64,000 nucleotides of DNA, from assembly GCA_963843595.1 (NCBI GenBank), contig CAWJLG010000011.1, forward strand, positions 1 to 64,000. Direction: 5' to 3'. The stretch is from CAIWHR01 sp963843595. GTDB lineage: Bacteria > Pseudomonadota > Gammaproteobacteria > Burkholderiales > Casimicrobiaceae. Under the pieces are notes generated by a model. It was not told the DNA's origin and searched no databases. It saw only the letters and a list, made by a program, of their open reading frames with translations. Shown here in pieces: positions 16,863-27,416 of the stretch (its first letter is position 1; every line of letters begins with the position of its first letter). Made by a program: the position numbers and the translations under genes.

Positions 16863-19553
16863 ATGCTCCCTCCTCAACTTGCGTCCGCGTTCGCCGCGGG
16901 TGCCACCGTCGTCACGCCGAATAATCGGCTCGCGCGATTTTTCGTCGGCCGCTACGACGCGGCGCAGCGCGCGTCTGGGCGCGCCGTCTGGCCGACGGCA
17001 CAGGCGCTGCCCTGGGATGCGTGGCTGCGCCAACTGTGGCAGGAGGCGATGACCTCGGGCGCGCTTGCCGATGTCCGGCCCGTCGCGTCGCCGCTGCAGG
17101 CTTTGCACCTCTGGGAAGGCGTGGTCGGCACCGATCAGCCCGCCATGCTCGACCCGCGCGGCGCCGCCGCCGCGGCCGCCGATGCGTGGAACCTGTTTCA
17201 CGCGTGGCGCGAGCCCGGTGACGGCGTCGACGGCTGGGCGAGGTCGGGGATCGCCGACGACGCGGCTGCGTTCGCGCGCTGGTCGCAACGATATCGCGAC
17301 GGACTGGAGCAGCATGCCTTCGTCGATGCCGCCACGCTGCCGGAGCTGCTGGCCAGCGCTGCCGCAGGGGCACCGGTCTGGCGGGGACGTTCGGTCATGC
17401 TCGCCGGATTTGCGGAGTTCGCGCCGCAGCAGCGCCGGTTGCTCGGCGCGCTGGCCGATGGCGGCACGACGGTCGATATCGCGTCAGCGTGGTCGCGCGA
17501 CGGTGTCGCGTGGCGCGTGGCGTGCGCGACGCCCGGCGACGAGCTGGCGCTCGCACTCGAATGGGCGCGCGCTCGCGCGCTCGCCGACACGCAGGCGACG
17601 ATTGCGATCGCGATCGACGATCTGGCGGCGCGTCGCGACGAGGTCCTGAGCCTGGCCGAGGATGTGCTGTGCCCCGACCTTGCGCAGTCGCTGGCGTCGG
17701 ACGTCGCGCGACCCTACGGCATCTCGCTCGGTGTGCCGCTGGCGGCGGTCCCGATCGCCGCCGCAGCGCTCGACCTGCTCACGCTCGTCTGGTCGTCGCT
17801 GCCGTCCGCCACGGCCGCCGCTGTCCTGCGCTCTCCCTACCTGCCCGGGGCCGAGACGGGGTGGACCCGGCGGGCGGAAATCGAGCGCCTCTGGCGCAAC
17901 GGCGCGCCGCGTCGCATCGTGTTCGCCGATGCCGTAGCGGCGCTCCTGACGCAGGACCCGGGGCTCGGCAAGCGCTGGCAGCCACTGTCCCCTCCTGGGC
18001 GTGCCAGGCGCACACCCGGCCAATGGGCGCACACCTGGCGGGAGATGCTGACGGCCCTGGGCTGGCCGGGCGACCGCCCTTTGGAGAGTTCGGACTGGCA
18101 GGCCGTCGACGCATGGTGGCGCGCCGTTGCCGAAATCGCGACGCTGGGCGCGCTCGCGCCGGGCCTCGCCCCCGAAGCCGCGCTGGCGGCACTGCGCGCG
18201 CTCGCGACGCGAACCATATTCCAGCCCGAACGCGCGCCGCCGCGCATCCAGATCATGGGCTTGCTCGAAGCGTCCGGGATGACCTTCGACGCGCTGTGGA
18301 TCGCCGGACTGACGGCGGAGCGCTGGCCGCCGGCACCGCAGCCCGATCCGCTGCTGCCGCTCGCTTGGCAGCGCGAACGCAATGTCCCGCGCGCGAACGC
18401 CGAGCGCGAGCTCGTCTATGCGCAGCGGCTTACCGCCGGGTTTGTCGCGTCCGCGCGCGAGGTCGTCGCCAGCCATGGCCGGGTTGCCGACGGTTTCGAA
18501 CGGGCCGCGTCGGCACTCACGCGCGCGTGGTCGCCGCGCGCGCCCGAGTCGTTCGCGTCGCCGGTCGGGCAGGCACGCGCAATCGCCGCGTCTGCGCGTG
18601 GCCTGGTCGCCGTCGACGATCACATCGCGCCGGCGATCGTCGTTGGTTCCACCGCGCGCGGCGGTGCCGCGGTGGTCGAATCGCAGAGCGTCTGTCCGTT
18701 CCAGGCATTCGCACGTCATCGGTTGCGTGCCGAGGGATGGCCGGCACCGAGCGAGGGTCTCACTCCCGCCGAGCGCGGCACGCTGCTTCACGGCGCCATG
18801 GCGGCGCTGTGGGAAGCGCTGCGGGATCACGCAAGCCTGGTCGCGGCGGACACGCATTCACTCGAGGCACGGATTGCACGCGCCGTGGCGAAGGCATGCG
18901 CGACCATCGAGCGCCGCCGCTGGCGCGATCTTCCCGCACCGATTGCCGCCCTCGAGGCGCAGCGGCTCGCCGCGACGATTCGCACGTGGCTCGACCACTG
19001 CGAACGTGACCGCCGGCCGTTCGCGGTCGTCGATACGGAGTGGCGCACGCAATTCGAACTGGGTGGGCTCGTCCTTTCGCTGCGGATCGATCGCGTGGAT
19101 GCGCTCGCCGACGGCGGGACGCTGGTCCTCGATTACAAGTCGGGCCTGGCGAAGGGACCCGCGGACTGGTTCAAGGAGCGGCCGGCCGGGACGCAGGTCG
19201 GCCTGTATGCGCTGGCCCGGGCGGCGCACGATCCTGCCGCGCCGGTGCGGGCGATGGCCTATGCGCAGCTGAAGGCTGGCGACATCGGCGTCAAGGGTCT
19301 CGTCGCCGATGGCGCGCTGTGGTCGAAGCTCACTGCGCCCGCGGCGCTGCGCGGAGCGGGACTCGCAGACTGGGCCGGGGCCGAAGCGCGACTTCGAATG
19401 CGGCTCACCGGCCTGGCCGAGGCGTTCCGTTCCGGCGAAGCCGCCGTGGCGCCGCGTGACGGCGAGGCGTGCCGCGTCTGCGATCTCAAACCGCTGTGCC
19501 GCATCCGCACGCTGCAGGATCCCGGCGGTGGCGGCGGGGGGGGCGATGCCTGA
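16863..19553 (+). CDS. AddB-like PD-(D/E)XK nuclease / probable DNA repair protein
   Basis: 896 residues. It starts with a degenerate helicase-like part (VVTPNNRLARFFVGRY), as in the proteobacterial proteins called probable DNA repair protein, which pair with an AddA-like partner. The C-terminal RecB-type nuclease has LVLDYKSG (Asp-x-Lys) near residue 757. Cysteines in SVCPF (about residue 610) and CRVCDLKPLC (about residue 869) match the iron-sulfur staple of AddB nucleases. No Walker A motif is evident at the N-terminus, as expected for AddB. It overlaps the next gene by 8 bases and should form a heterodimer for double-strand-break resection. A run of eight G (19536-19543) lies near its 3' end. 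Confidence 0.85.
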   Translation: MLPPQLASAFAAGATVVTPNNRLARFFVGRYDAAQRASGRAVWPTAQALPWDAWLRQLWQEAMTSGALADVRPVASPLQALHLWEGVVGTDQPAMLDPRGAAAAAADAWNLFHAWREPGDGVDGWARSGIADDAAAFARWSQRYRDGLEQHAFVDAATLPELLASAAAGAPVWRGRSVMLAGFAEFAPQQRRLLGALADGGTTVDIASAWSRDGVAWRVACATPGDELALALEWARARALADTQATIAIAIDDLAARRDEVLSLAEDVLCPDLAQSLASDVARPYGISLGVPLAAVPIAAAALDLLTLVWSSLPSATAAAVLRSPYLPGAETGWTRRAEIERLWRNGAPRRIVFADAVAALLTQDPGLGKRWQPLSPPGRARRTPGQWAHTWREMLTALGWPGDRPLESSDWQAVDAWWRAVAEIATLGALAPGLAPEAALAALRALATRTIFQPERAPPRIQIMGLLEASGMTFDALWIAGLTAERWPPAPQPDPLLPLAWQRERNVPRANAERELVYAQRLTAGFVASAREVVASHGRVADGFERAASALTRAWSPRAPESFASPVGQARAIAASARGLVAVDDHIAPAIVVGSTARGGAAVVESQSVCPFQAFARHRLRAEGWPAPSEGLTPAERGTLLHGAMAALWEALRDHASLVAADTHSLEARIARAVAKACATIERRRWRDLPAPIAALEAQRLAATIRTWLDHCERDRRPFAVVDTEWRTQFELGGLVLSLRIDRVDALADGGTLVLDYKSGLAKGPADWFKERPAGTQVGLYALARAAHDPAAPVRAMAYAQLKAGDIGVKGLVADGALWSKLTAPAALRGAGLADWAGAEARLRMRLTGLAEAFRSGEAAVAPRDGEACRVCDLKPLCRIRTLQDPGGGGGGGDA

Positions 19554-22500
19554 GATCCCGCGAGCGGAGACCGCGGCGCTCGAGCGCATGGACGTGGCGG
19601 CGCGTGAGCGCGCGCTTGACGTCACCCGCTCGTTCCTTGTCCAGGCGCCCGCCGGCTCCGGCAAGACCGGGCTGCTGATCCAGCGCTTCCTCGCCTTGCT
19701 GGGGCACACGGATCGGCCGGAGCGCGTCGTCGCGATCACGTTCACCCGCAAGGCGGCGACCGAGATGCGCGAGCGCGTGCTGAACGCGCTGCGCGAAGCC
19801 GAGGAGGGCGTCGCCATCGACGCCGCGCACACACACGACGCGCTGACGCGTCGGCTCGCGGAGCGGGCGCTGGCGCAGGACCGTCGCCACGGCTGGAACC
19901 TGACGGTGCAGCCCGCGCGGCTGCGGATGACGACGATCGACGCGCTTGCGACGGCGCTTTCTCGCCGCGCGCCGGTGGCGACGGGCCTCGGGGCATTGCC
20001 GGCATTCGTCGACGACGCCTGGCCGCTGTACGCTTCGGCAGCGGCCGACGCGCTGGCGGAGGCGCCCGCGGACGATGCGGCCTGGCGGCGGTTCCTGACG
20101 CACGTCGACAACGACGCGGACCGCGCCGTCGCACTGCTTGCCGGCCTGCTGGCCAAGCGCGACCAGTGGCTGCAGCTTCCCGTCGGCGGCGACGGTACGG
20201 ACATTCGCATCGCGCTCGAGCGTACGCTGCGCGAGGAGATCGATGCGACGCTGGCGCACGTGCGCGACCTCTTTCCCTCCGAACTCGTGGGCCGCCTGCG
20301 GGAATTCGCCGGTTACGCAGCCGGGAATCTCGCCGACCGGAGCGAGGACGGCACGCGGACTGCGGCGCTTGTCGCGTTCGCCGCACGCGGGGGACTGCCT
20401 CCGGCGCAGTACGACGCCATGGGTGAGTGGAGCGCGCTTGCCGATTGGCTGCTGGTCAAGACCGATGCGCGATTCCGCAGCGGTGGCACGGGCAACGAAG
20501 GTTTCCCCGCGGTCGCGACGGGCGCCGGCTCGGCCGACCGCGGCCGGCGCAATGGCGCGTTCAGGGCCTGGCTCGCCGATGCCGCCGGCAAGCCCGGACT
20601 TGCCCAGGCGCTCGCCGGCGTGCGCGCGCTGCCGCCCGTGCGTTACGGTGACGACGCATGGGCGTTCGTGCAGGCCACGCTGGAGCTGCTGCGACGGTGT
20701 GCCGCCCATCTGTTGACCGTGTTCGCGCGGGAAGGCGCTGCCGATTTTGCCGAGGCAACGCTGCGTGCGCTGGCGGCGCTGGGCAACGCCGACGACCCGG
20801 GCGAATTGTTGCTCGCTCTCGATTACCAGATCGCGCATCTGCTGGTCGACGAGTTCCAGGATACGTCCTGGCCGCAACTCGAGCTCATCGCCAGGCTGAC
20901 CTCCGGGTGGGAGCCGGGCGACGGACGGACGCTGTTTGCCGTCGGCGACCCGATGCAGTCGATCTACCGCTTTCGCGAGGCGGAAGTCGGCATCTTCGTC
21001 GAGTCGCAAGATGCGGGACGCATTGCCGGCATCACCGTCGAATGTCTCGATCTCGCGCGCAATTTCCGCTCGCAGCGCCCGGTCGTCGCCTGGGTCAATC
21101 AGGTATTCCCGCGTGTGCTGCCTGCCGTCGCCGATGCGGGCCGGGGCGAGGTTGCGTACAAGCCGGTGCTTGCCACGCGGGGTGTGGACGGCGCGCCGGG
21201 CCCGACTGTCGAACTGGTCAGTGACGTCGTGTCCGAGGCTGCGGCGGTCGTCGCCCGGGTTCGCGCGGCGCTGGCCGACCGAGCACCGGAGATCGCGATC
21301 CTCGTGCGTGCGCGCCCGCATCTCGATACGATCCTGCCGGCGTTGCGTGCGGCCGGCGTCGAGTACGCTGCCATCGATCTCGAATCGTTGGCGGAACGGC
21401 TCGCCACGCGCGACCTCGCGTCGCTGACGCGGGCACTGATCCAGCCATCGGAGCGCCTGGCCGCATTCGCGGTCTTGCGTGCGCCGTGGTGCGGCCTCGC
21501 GCTCGCCGACCTTCTCGCGCTGGCGGAACAGGCCGGAGGACGTCCGATCCTTGAGATCGTGGCCGATCCCGACGCCGTGTCCAGGTTGAGCGCTGACGGC
21601 GCGCGCCGCGTGGAGCGCGTCACCGGAGCATTGGCGACGGCGACCGCCACCCGCGGGCGCGTGTCGTTGACCGCGCGTGTGCGCGCCGCATGGCTCATGC
21701 TGGGCGGGCCGGCATGCGCGGAAGGCGAACTCGACCTTGCCGGTGCCGAGCGCTATTTCGCGTTGCTCGCCGCCCACGAGAGGGGCGGCGACCTTCCCGA
21801 TTGGGACGCGTTCGTCGCCGCCGCGAAGCGACTCCATGCCGAGCCGGCCACCGGGGCGGTCGTTCAGGTGATGACGCTGCACAAGGCCAAGGGCCTCGAG
21901 TTCGATACGGTGATCCTTCCTGGCCTCGGCCGCGGCGGACGCAGGTCGGACGACGAGGCGCTGCGCTGGAAGACGCGCGAGCGTCACGGACGGGCGGCGC
22001 TGCTGCTGGCCCCGCTCGCCGCGCGTACCGGGGTACTTCGGGAGCAGGATCCCGTCTACGCGTATCTCAAGAAGCTCGCCGCGGATGAGGACGCTGCCGA
22101 GCTCGGCCGTCTCCTTTACGTGGGATGCACGCGTGCGCGCCGTCGCCTGCACCTGATCGCGACGGCGAAGACCGTACCGCCGGACGGGGAGGCGCCTGCG
22201 CGATGGCGGAACCCGGTCTCGGGGTCATCGCTCGCCGCCCTCTGGCCCGCGCTGGCCGCAAGCGTGGCGCCACCGACCGCCGTGACGGGGTCACGCGATG
22301 ACGACGACGAGGACGGCAATGCGGTCGCGGAAGCTCGGCCGTTGCTGCGTCTGCCGGAGGATTGGTCGCCGCCACTTCCGCGCGCGACCGTGCCGCACTT
22401 GGCGACGGAGGAATTTGCAGGCGCCGTGCGACCGGCGTTCGAATGGGCACATGCCACGGCAGCGGCGGTCGGTACGGTCGCCCACCGCCTGTTCGCGCAG

Positions 22501-23025
22501 ATTGCACAGGACGGGATCGCCGGATGGAACGGCCCGCGGATTGCAGCGCAGCTGCCGCGCGTCCGTGCGGAACTCGCGGCCGAAGGTGTGCCGGCCGACG
22601 AACTCGCGGCGGCCGCGCGGCAGGTCGAAGCGGCCGCGCGCGGGCTCATCGACAGCGAGCGCGGGCGCTGGCTGTTCTCCCGCGACCACGTCGACGCGCG
22701 CAGCGAATGGTCGCTGACCGGCGTCGACGGCGAGGCGATCGTGCACGTCGTGCTCGACCGCACGTTCGTCGCCGGCGGCACACGCTGGATCGTCGATTTC
22801 AAGACCGGCACTCATGAGGGCGCGGATCTCGAGACATTTCTCGATCGCGAGGTCGAACGTTATCGCGATCAGCTCGAGCGCTACGCGCGAATCGTCGCCG
22901 CACTCGACGCGCGTCCGGTCCGTCTGGCCCTGTTTTATCCTCTGCTCGGGGCGTGGCGCGACTGGGCGTGGGCGCCGCAAGACCCGCCACGGTCTGGCCT
23001 GGCGACGCCGGCGCGGGAGGCGTGA
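19546..23025 (+). CDS. AddA-like UvrD-family helicase-nuclease
   Basis: 1159 residues from the ATG at 19546. Superfamily 1A helicase motifs appear in order: Walker A APAGSGKT (residues 34-41), FTRKAATEM, LLVDEFQDT (motif II), GDPMQSIYRFR (motif III), and VMTLHKAKGLEFD (motif V). The C-terminal RecB-type nuclease has VDFKTG near residue 1084 and the QLERYA helix. With the upstream AddB-like protein it should unwind and cut DNA ends for RecA-dependent repair. The start is set by the overlap with the upstream gene, where the G8 run serves as a crude ribosome binding site. The frame to the left of 19546 is not part of this gene. Confidence 0.9.
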   Translation: MPEIPRAETAALERMDVAARERALDVTRSFLVQAPAGSGKTGLLIQRFLALLGHTDRPERVVAITFTRKAATEMRERVLNALREAEEGVAIDAAHTHDALTRRLAERALAQDRRHGWNLTVQPARLRMTTIDALATALSRRAPVATGLGALPAFVDDAWPLYASAAADALAEAPADDAAWRRFLTHVDNDADRAVALLAGLLAKRDQWLQLPVGGDGTDIRIALERTLREEIDATLAHVRDLFPSELVGRLREFAGYAAGNLADRSEDGTRTAALVAFAARGGLPPAQYDAMGEWSALADWLLVKTDARFRSGGTGNEGFPAVATGAGSADRGRRNGAFRAWLADAAGKPGLAQALAGVRALPPVRYGDDAWAFVQATLELLRRCAAHLLTVFAREGAADFAEATLRALAALGNADDPGELLLALDYQIAHLLVDEFQDTSWPQLELIARLTSGWEPGDGRTLFAVGDPMQSIYRFREAEVGIFVESQDAGRIAGITVECLDLARNFRSQRPVVAWVNQVFPRVLPAVADAGRGEVAYKPVLATRGVDGAPGPTVELVSDVVSEAAAVVARVRAALADRAPEIAILVRARPHLDTILPALRAAGVEYAAIDLESLAERLATRDLASLTRALIQPSERLAAFAVLRAPWCGLALADLLALAEQAGGRPILEIVADPDAVSRLSADGARRVERVTGALATATATRGRVSLTARVRAAWLMLGGPACAEGELDLAGAERYFALLAAHERGGDLPDWDAFVAAAKRLHAEPATGAVVQVMTLHKAKGLEFDTVILPGLGRGGRRSDDEALRWKTRERHGRAALLLAPLAARTGVLREQDPVYAYLKKLAADEDAAELGRLLYVGCTRARRRLHLIATAKTVPPDGEAPARWRNPVSGSSLAALWPALAASVAPPTAVTGSRDDDDEDGNAVAEARPLLRLPEDWSPPLPRATVPHLATEEFAGAVRPAFEWAHATAAAVGTVAHRLFAQIAQDGIAGWNGPRIAAQLPRVRAELAAEGVPADELAAAARQVEAAARGLIDSERGRWLFSRDHVDARSEWSLTGVDGEAIVHVVLDRTFVAGGTRWIVDFKTGTHEGADLETFLDREVERYRDQLERYARIVAALDARPVRLALFYPLLGAWRDWAWAPQDPPRSGLATPAREA

Positions 23026-23067
23026 AAATCGGCTAAAATTCACGGTTTTCCGGCGATCAGGTGCAAC

Positions 23068-24000
23068 GTGCGGATTTTTCGCGGCTTGCCGGCGGCGGCC
23101 GACGCTCCTGTCGCGCTGACGATCGGCACTTTCGACGGCGTCCATCGCGGACATCAGGCGATGCTCTCCCGGCTCGTGGAAGCCGCGGAAGATCTCGGCC
23201 TCGCGCCGGCCGTGCTGACCTTCGATCCCCATCCACGCGAATTCTTTGGCCGCGACGCGGCGCCGCCGCGGCTTTCTTCGCTGCGCGGGCGACTCGAGCG
23301 CTTTGCCGCGCACGGTGTCGAGCGGGCGTTCGTTGCGCGCTTCGACGCCGAGCTGGCCGCGCTCACGCCGGCCGCATTCATCGAGACGGTCCTCATGCAA
23401 CGGCTGGGCGCGCGCTGGATCCTCGTCGGCGAGGATTTTCGCTTCGGCAGGGCGCGCGCCGGCGACATCGCCACGTTGCGCGCCGCGGGCAGCGCGTTCA
23501 GCGTCGAGGCGATGCGCACGGTCGCCGTCGACGGCGAGCGCGCGTCGTCGAGTGCGGTGCGCTCGGCACTCGCGGCCGGCGATTTCGCGCGGGCGAGGAG
23601 CCTTCTGGGGCGACCTTTTGTGATCGCCGGCCGCGTGGCGCACGGCGCGAAGCTCGGGCGCAACCTCGGTTTCCCGACCGCCAACCTGCGTCTCAGGCAC
23701 AAGCCGCCGCTGTCGGGCGTGTTCGCCGTGCGCGTCCACGGCCTCGCGGTCGAGTCGTTGCCCGGCGTGGCGAGCCTCGGCGTGCGGCCGACCGTCGACG
23801 CTGCTGGCGAACCGCTGCTCGAGGTGTTCATCTTCGATTTCGACCAAACGATCTACGGCCGCCGCGTAGCGATCGAGTTCGTGCACAAGCTGCGCGACGA
23901 AGAGCGTTATCCCGATCTCGACGCGCTCGCGCGGCAGATCCGGGCCGACGTCGCGCAGGCACGCGATTTCTTCGACCAATCCGTGGCGGCGTCGCGCTGA
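23068..24000 (+). CDS. ribF: Bifunctional riboflavin kinase / FAD synthetase
   Basis: 310 residues from a GTG at 23068. The N-terminal nucleotidyltransferase has GTFDGVHRGHQ and later SSSAVRSAL; the C-terminal flavokinase begins near residue 188 with GRVAHGAKLGRNLGFPTAN and has FDFDQTIYG. It makes FMN and then FAD from riboflavin in the cytoplasm. It is first in ribF-ileS-lspA-ispH, a standard order in betaproteobacteria. A -10-like TAAAAT lies at about 23033-23038, just upstream. Confidence 0.95.
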   Translation: MRIFRGLPAAADAPVALTIGTFDGVHRGHQAMLSRLVEAAEDLGLAPAVLTFDPHPREFFGRDAAPPRLSSLRGRLERFAAHGVERAFVARFDAELAALTPAAFIETVLMQRLGARWILVGEDFRFGRARAGDIATLRAAGSAFSVEAMRTVAVDGERASSSAVRSALAAGDFARARSLLGRPFVIAGRVAHGAKLGRNLGFPTANLRLRHKPPLSGVFAVRVHGLAVESLPGVASLGVRPTVDAAGEPLLEVFIFDFDQTIYGRRVAIEFVHKLRDEERYPDLDALARQIRADVAQARDFFDQSVAASR

Positions 24001-24042
24001 ACGCGCGCGTCCTACCGTTAACAGCACCGGAAGCGACCCTGC

Positions 24043-26886
24043 ATGTCGGACCAACCGAAGATCGATTACAAGACGACCCTCAACCTGCCGGACACGCCAT
24101 TTCCGATGCGCGGCGATCTCGCCAAGCGCGAACCGGTGTGGGTCGCGGACTGGCAGGCGCGCAAGGTCTACGCGGCGATTCGCGCCGCGTCGGCGGGCCG
24201 TCCGAGGTTCGTGCTGCACGACGGTCCGCCGTATGCGAACAACGACATCCACGTCGGCCACGCGGTCAACAAGATCCTCAAGGACATCATCGTCAAGAGC
24301 AAGGGCATGGCCGGCTTCGACGCGCCGTACGTCCCCGGGTGGGACTGCCACGGGATGCCGATCGAGGTGCAGATCGAGAAGACACACGGCAAGCACCTCG
24401 CCACCGCCGACACCCAGCGGCTGTGCCGGGCCTATGCCTCGGAGCAGATCGCGCGCCAGAAGGCCGACTTCCAGCGCCTCGGCGTGCTTGGGGACTGGGA
24501 CCATCCCTACACGACGATGGCGTACGGCAATGAAGCCGACGAAATCCGCACCCTCGGCAAGCTGCTCGAGAAGGGGTTCATTTACCGCGGCCTGAAGCCG
24601 GTGAACTGGTGCTTCGATTGCGGAAGCGCGCTCGCCGAGGCCGAAGTCGAGTACGAGGACCGGACCGACCTCGCGATCGACGTCGCGTTTCCCGTCGACG
24701 ACGCCGACCGGGCGAAGCTCGCCTCCGCCTTCGGACTGCCGGGACTTCCCGCCGGACCGGCGCTGGCCGTCATCTGGACGACCACGCCGTGGACGATCCC
24801 CTCGAACCAGGCATTGAACGTGCACCCGGACCTCGACTATGCCCTCGTCGCGACGGCGCGCGGGCATCTGGTGCTGGCGGTCGACCTGGTGGACGCCTGT
24901 CTCGCACGCTTCGGTCTCCCCGGGCAGGTCGTGGCGACGGCGAAGGGGAGCGCGCTCGAGCGGATCCGGTTCCGCCATCCGTTCTACGACCGTGTCTCTC
25001 CGGTGTACCTTGGCGAGTACGTGACGCTCGAGCAGGGCACCGGCGTCGTCCACAGTTCGCCCGCGTACGGGATCGAGGACTTTGCGTCGTGCCGCCGCTA
25101 CGGGATGACGGACGACGAGATCCTGAATCCGGTGGGCGGCGACGGCCGCTTCGCCGAGAGCCTGCCGTTCTTCGCCGGGATGAAGGTGTGGGACGCGAAC
25201 CCGAAGGTCGTCGACAAGATGCGCGAGACGGGGGCGCTGCTCCACGCCGAGAAGTTCACGCACAGCTACATGCACTGCTGGCGGCACAAGACGCCGATCA
25301 TCTATCGTGCCACGACGCAGTGGTTCGCCGGGATGGACAACGTTCCGGGCTGGAACGGCCGGAAGCCCGCGCGGACGCTGCGCGAGACCGCGCTGGCCGG
25401 CATCGAGGCAACGCGGTTCTATCCGGACTGGGGCAAGGCGCGCCTGTACGGCATGATCGCGAATCGCCCCGACTGGACGCTGTCGCGGCAGCGACAGTGG
25501 GGCGTGCCGCTGCCGTTCTTCGTCGACAAGGCGACCGACGCGCTGCACCCGGACACGCTGGCACTGCTCGAGCTCGCCGCGGCGAAGGTCGAGCGTGGCG
25601 GCATCGAGACCTGGTTCGAGGCGGCGCACGAGGATTTCGGTGTCGATCCCGCCAAGTACCGCAAGCTCACCGACACGCTCGACGTCTGGTTCGACTCGGG
25701 CTCGACGCACCAGACCGTGATGGGCGGCCCGGACGGACGCGCCACGCACGCCGGCTCGCACCCGGGCACCACCGGCTTCCCCGCCGATCTCTACCTCGAG
25801 GGTTCCGACCAGCACCGCGGCTGGTTCCACTCGTCGCTCCTCGTGTCCTGCATGCTCAACGGCGTGCCGCCGTACAAGGCCCTGCTGACGCACGGCTTCG
25901 TCGTCGACGGCGAGGGCAAGAAGATGTCGAAGTCGAAGGGCAACGTCGTCGCCCCGCAGAAGGTGTCGAGCACGCTCGGCGCCGAGATCCTGCGGCTGTG
26001 GGTCGCGGCGACCGACTATTCGGGCGAGCTCTCGATCTCCGACGAGATCCTGAAGCGGGTCGTCGAGAGCTACCGCCGCATTCGCAACACGCTGCGCTTC
26101 CTGCTCGCGAACACCGCCGATTTCACCCCCGCCGATGCACTGCCCATCGACGAGCTGTTCGAGCTCGACCGCTATGCGCTCGCAGCCGCGCACGCCATGG
26201 CCGAGGCGGTGACGGCCGACTATGCCCACTACGATTTTCATCTGGTGGTCCAGCGGCTGCAAACCTACTGTTCCGAGGACCTGGGCGGCTTCTACCTCGA
26301 CGTGCTGAAAGACCGCCTGTACACCGCCCCGCGGAACGGCCGTGCCCGGCGGTCGGCGCAGACGGCGCTGGCGCTGATCCGCGATGCACTGCTCGAGCTG
26401 ATGGCGCCGGTGCTTTCCTTCACCGCCGAGGAAGCCTGGCGGATCGTGCATCCGGACGAAACGACCATCTTCTGCCGCATGTGGACGAACGCGATGTCGC
26501 GACCGCGCGATGCGGAGGAACTCGTCGGCAAGTGGACGCGCATCCTCGCCGTGCGTGCGGCGGCATTGAAGGAGCTCGAGGGACTTCGCGCCGACGGCAG
26601 GATCGGATCCTCGCTTCAAGCGGAGGTCGCGATCACCGCGCCGGGCGACGACTACGCCGCACTCGCGAGCCTTGGTGACGATCTGCGTTTCGTGCTGATC
26701 ACATCGTCGGCGACGCTCGCGAAGGGAGACGCGCTGACGATCGCGGTGACGCCCAGCGCGCACGCGAAGTGCGAGCGCTGCTGGCACTACCGCGCCGACG
26801 TCGGGGCTGACGCCGACCATCCGACGCTCTGCGGGCGCTGCGTCGCGAATCTCTTCGGTACCGGCGAACCGCGGACCGCTGCCTGA
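24043..26886 (+). CDS. ileS: Isoleucyl-tRNA synthetase
   Basis: 947 residues, normal length for the bacterial enzyme. The class I signature HVGH is in PPYANNDIHVGHAVNK, the KMSKS loop in GKKMSKSKGNVV, and the editing domain between them has TTPWTIPSNQALN. The C-terminal zinc finger CERCWHYRADVG with CGRC is complete. It charges tRNA-Ile. It is followed closely by lspA. Confidence 0.97.
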   Translation: MSDQPKIDYKTTLNLPDTPFPMRGDLAKREPVWVADWQARKVYAAIRAASAGRPRFVLHDGPPYANNDIHVGHAVNKILKDIIVKSKGMAGFDAPYVPGWDCHGMPIEVQIEKTHGKHLATADTQRLCRAYASEQIARQKADFQRLGVLGDWDHPYTTMAYGNEADEIRTLGKLLEKGFIYRGLKPVNWCFDCGSALAEAEVEYEDRTDLAIDVAFPVDDADRAKLASAFGLPGLPAGPALAVIWTTTPWTIPSNQALNVHPDLDYALVATARGHLVLAVDLVDACLARFGLPGQVVATAKGSALERIRFRHPFYDRVSPVYLGEYVTLEQGTGVVHSSPAYGIEDFASCRRYGMTDDEILNPVGGDGRFAESLPFFAGMKVWDANPKVVDKMRETGALLHAEKFTHSYMHCWRHKTPIIYRATTQWFAGMDNVPGWNGRKPARTLRETALAGIEATRFYPDWGKARLYGMIANRPDWTLSRQRQWGVPLPFFVDKATDALHPDTLALLELAAAKVERGGIETWFEAAHEDFGVDPAKYRKLTDTLDVWFDSGSTHQTVMGGPDGRATHAGSHPGTTGFPADLYLEGSDQHRGWFHSSLLVSCMLNGVPPYKALLTHGFVVDGEGKKMSKSKGNVVAPQKVSSTLGAEILRLWVAATDYSGELSISDEILKRVVESYRRIRNTLRFLLANTADFTPADALPIDELFELDRYALAAAHAMAEAVTADYAHYDFHLVVQRLQTYCSEDLGGFYLDVLKDRLYTAPRNGRARRSAQTALALIRDALLELMAPVLSFTAEEAWRIVHPDETTIFCRMWTNAMSRPRDAEELVGKWTRILAVRAAALKELEGLRADGRIGSSLQAEVAITAPGDDYAALASLGDDLRFVLITSSATLAKGDALTIAVTPSAHAKCERCWHYRADVGADADHPTLCGRCVANLFGTGEPRTAA

Positions 26887-26900
26887 GATCCGGGTTCACG

Positions 26901-27416
26901 ATGACCGCTGCCGCCAACTTCCTGCCCGTGCCGAGCCGTCGCGGCCTGGCATGGCTCTGGCTCGCGGGGATCGTGATCGCCGTCGACCAGCTGACCAAGG
27001 CGCTGATCGTCGGGCAGTTGCGCGACGGCGGCGAATGGGTGGTGACGCGCTTCTTTCGCGTGATCCTCACTTACAACACCGGCGCCGCGTTCAGCTTCCT
27101 CGCCGGTGCCGATGGCTGGCAGCGCTGGTTGTTCACCGCGGTGGCGATCGCCGCGACCGTTCTCATCGTCGTGCTGCTGCGGCGGGGCGGCAGCGGCTTG
27201 TACTGTGCCGGCCTCGCACTCATCCTCGGCGGCGCACTCGGCAATCTGCTCGACCGTCTCGTCATCGGCAAGGTCGTGGACTTTCTCCTGTTCCACTATC
27301 AGCAGTGGGCCTGGCCCGCGTTCAACGTCGCCGACAGCGCGATCACGCTCGGCGCCGCGCTGCTGATCGCCGACAGCTTCCGCACGCAGCGGCGGGAGGC
27401 GGGGACGAGAACCTGA
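26901..27416 (+). CDS. lspA: Prolipoprotein signal peptidase
   Basis: 171 residues, four membrane helices. The catalytic aspartates lie in NLLDRLVIGKVVDF and FNVADSAITLG, and the N-terminal DQLTKAL and NTGAAFSFL motifs are present. It removes signal peptides from diacylated prolipoproteins in the inner membrane. Its stop shares one base with the ispH start (TGATG). Confidence 0.96.
   Translation: MTAAANFLPVPSRRGLAWLWLAGIVIAVDQLTKALIVGQLRDGGEWVVTRFFRVILTYNTGAAFSFLAGADGWQRWLFTAVAIAATVLIVVLLRRGGSGLYCAGLALILGGALGNLLDRLVIGKVVDFLLFHYQQWAWPAFNVADSAITLGAALLIADSFRTQRREAGTRT

Noticed and set aside
19486..22152. 888-codon minus-strand frame
   Set aside because: Antisense shadow of the AddA-like gene; no motif.
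22291..26820. 1509-codon open frame on the minus strand
   Set aside because: It is the antisense of addA, ribF and ileS, rich in Arg and Gly, without any domain; the plus-strand genes are certain. Such frames are a side effect of high GC.
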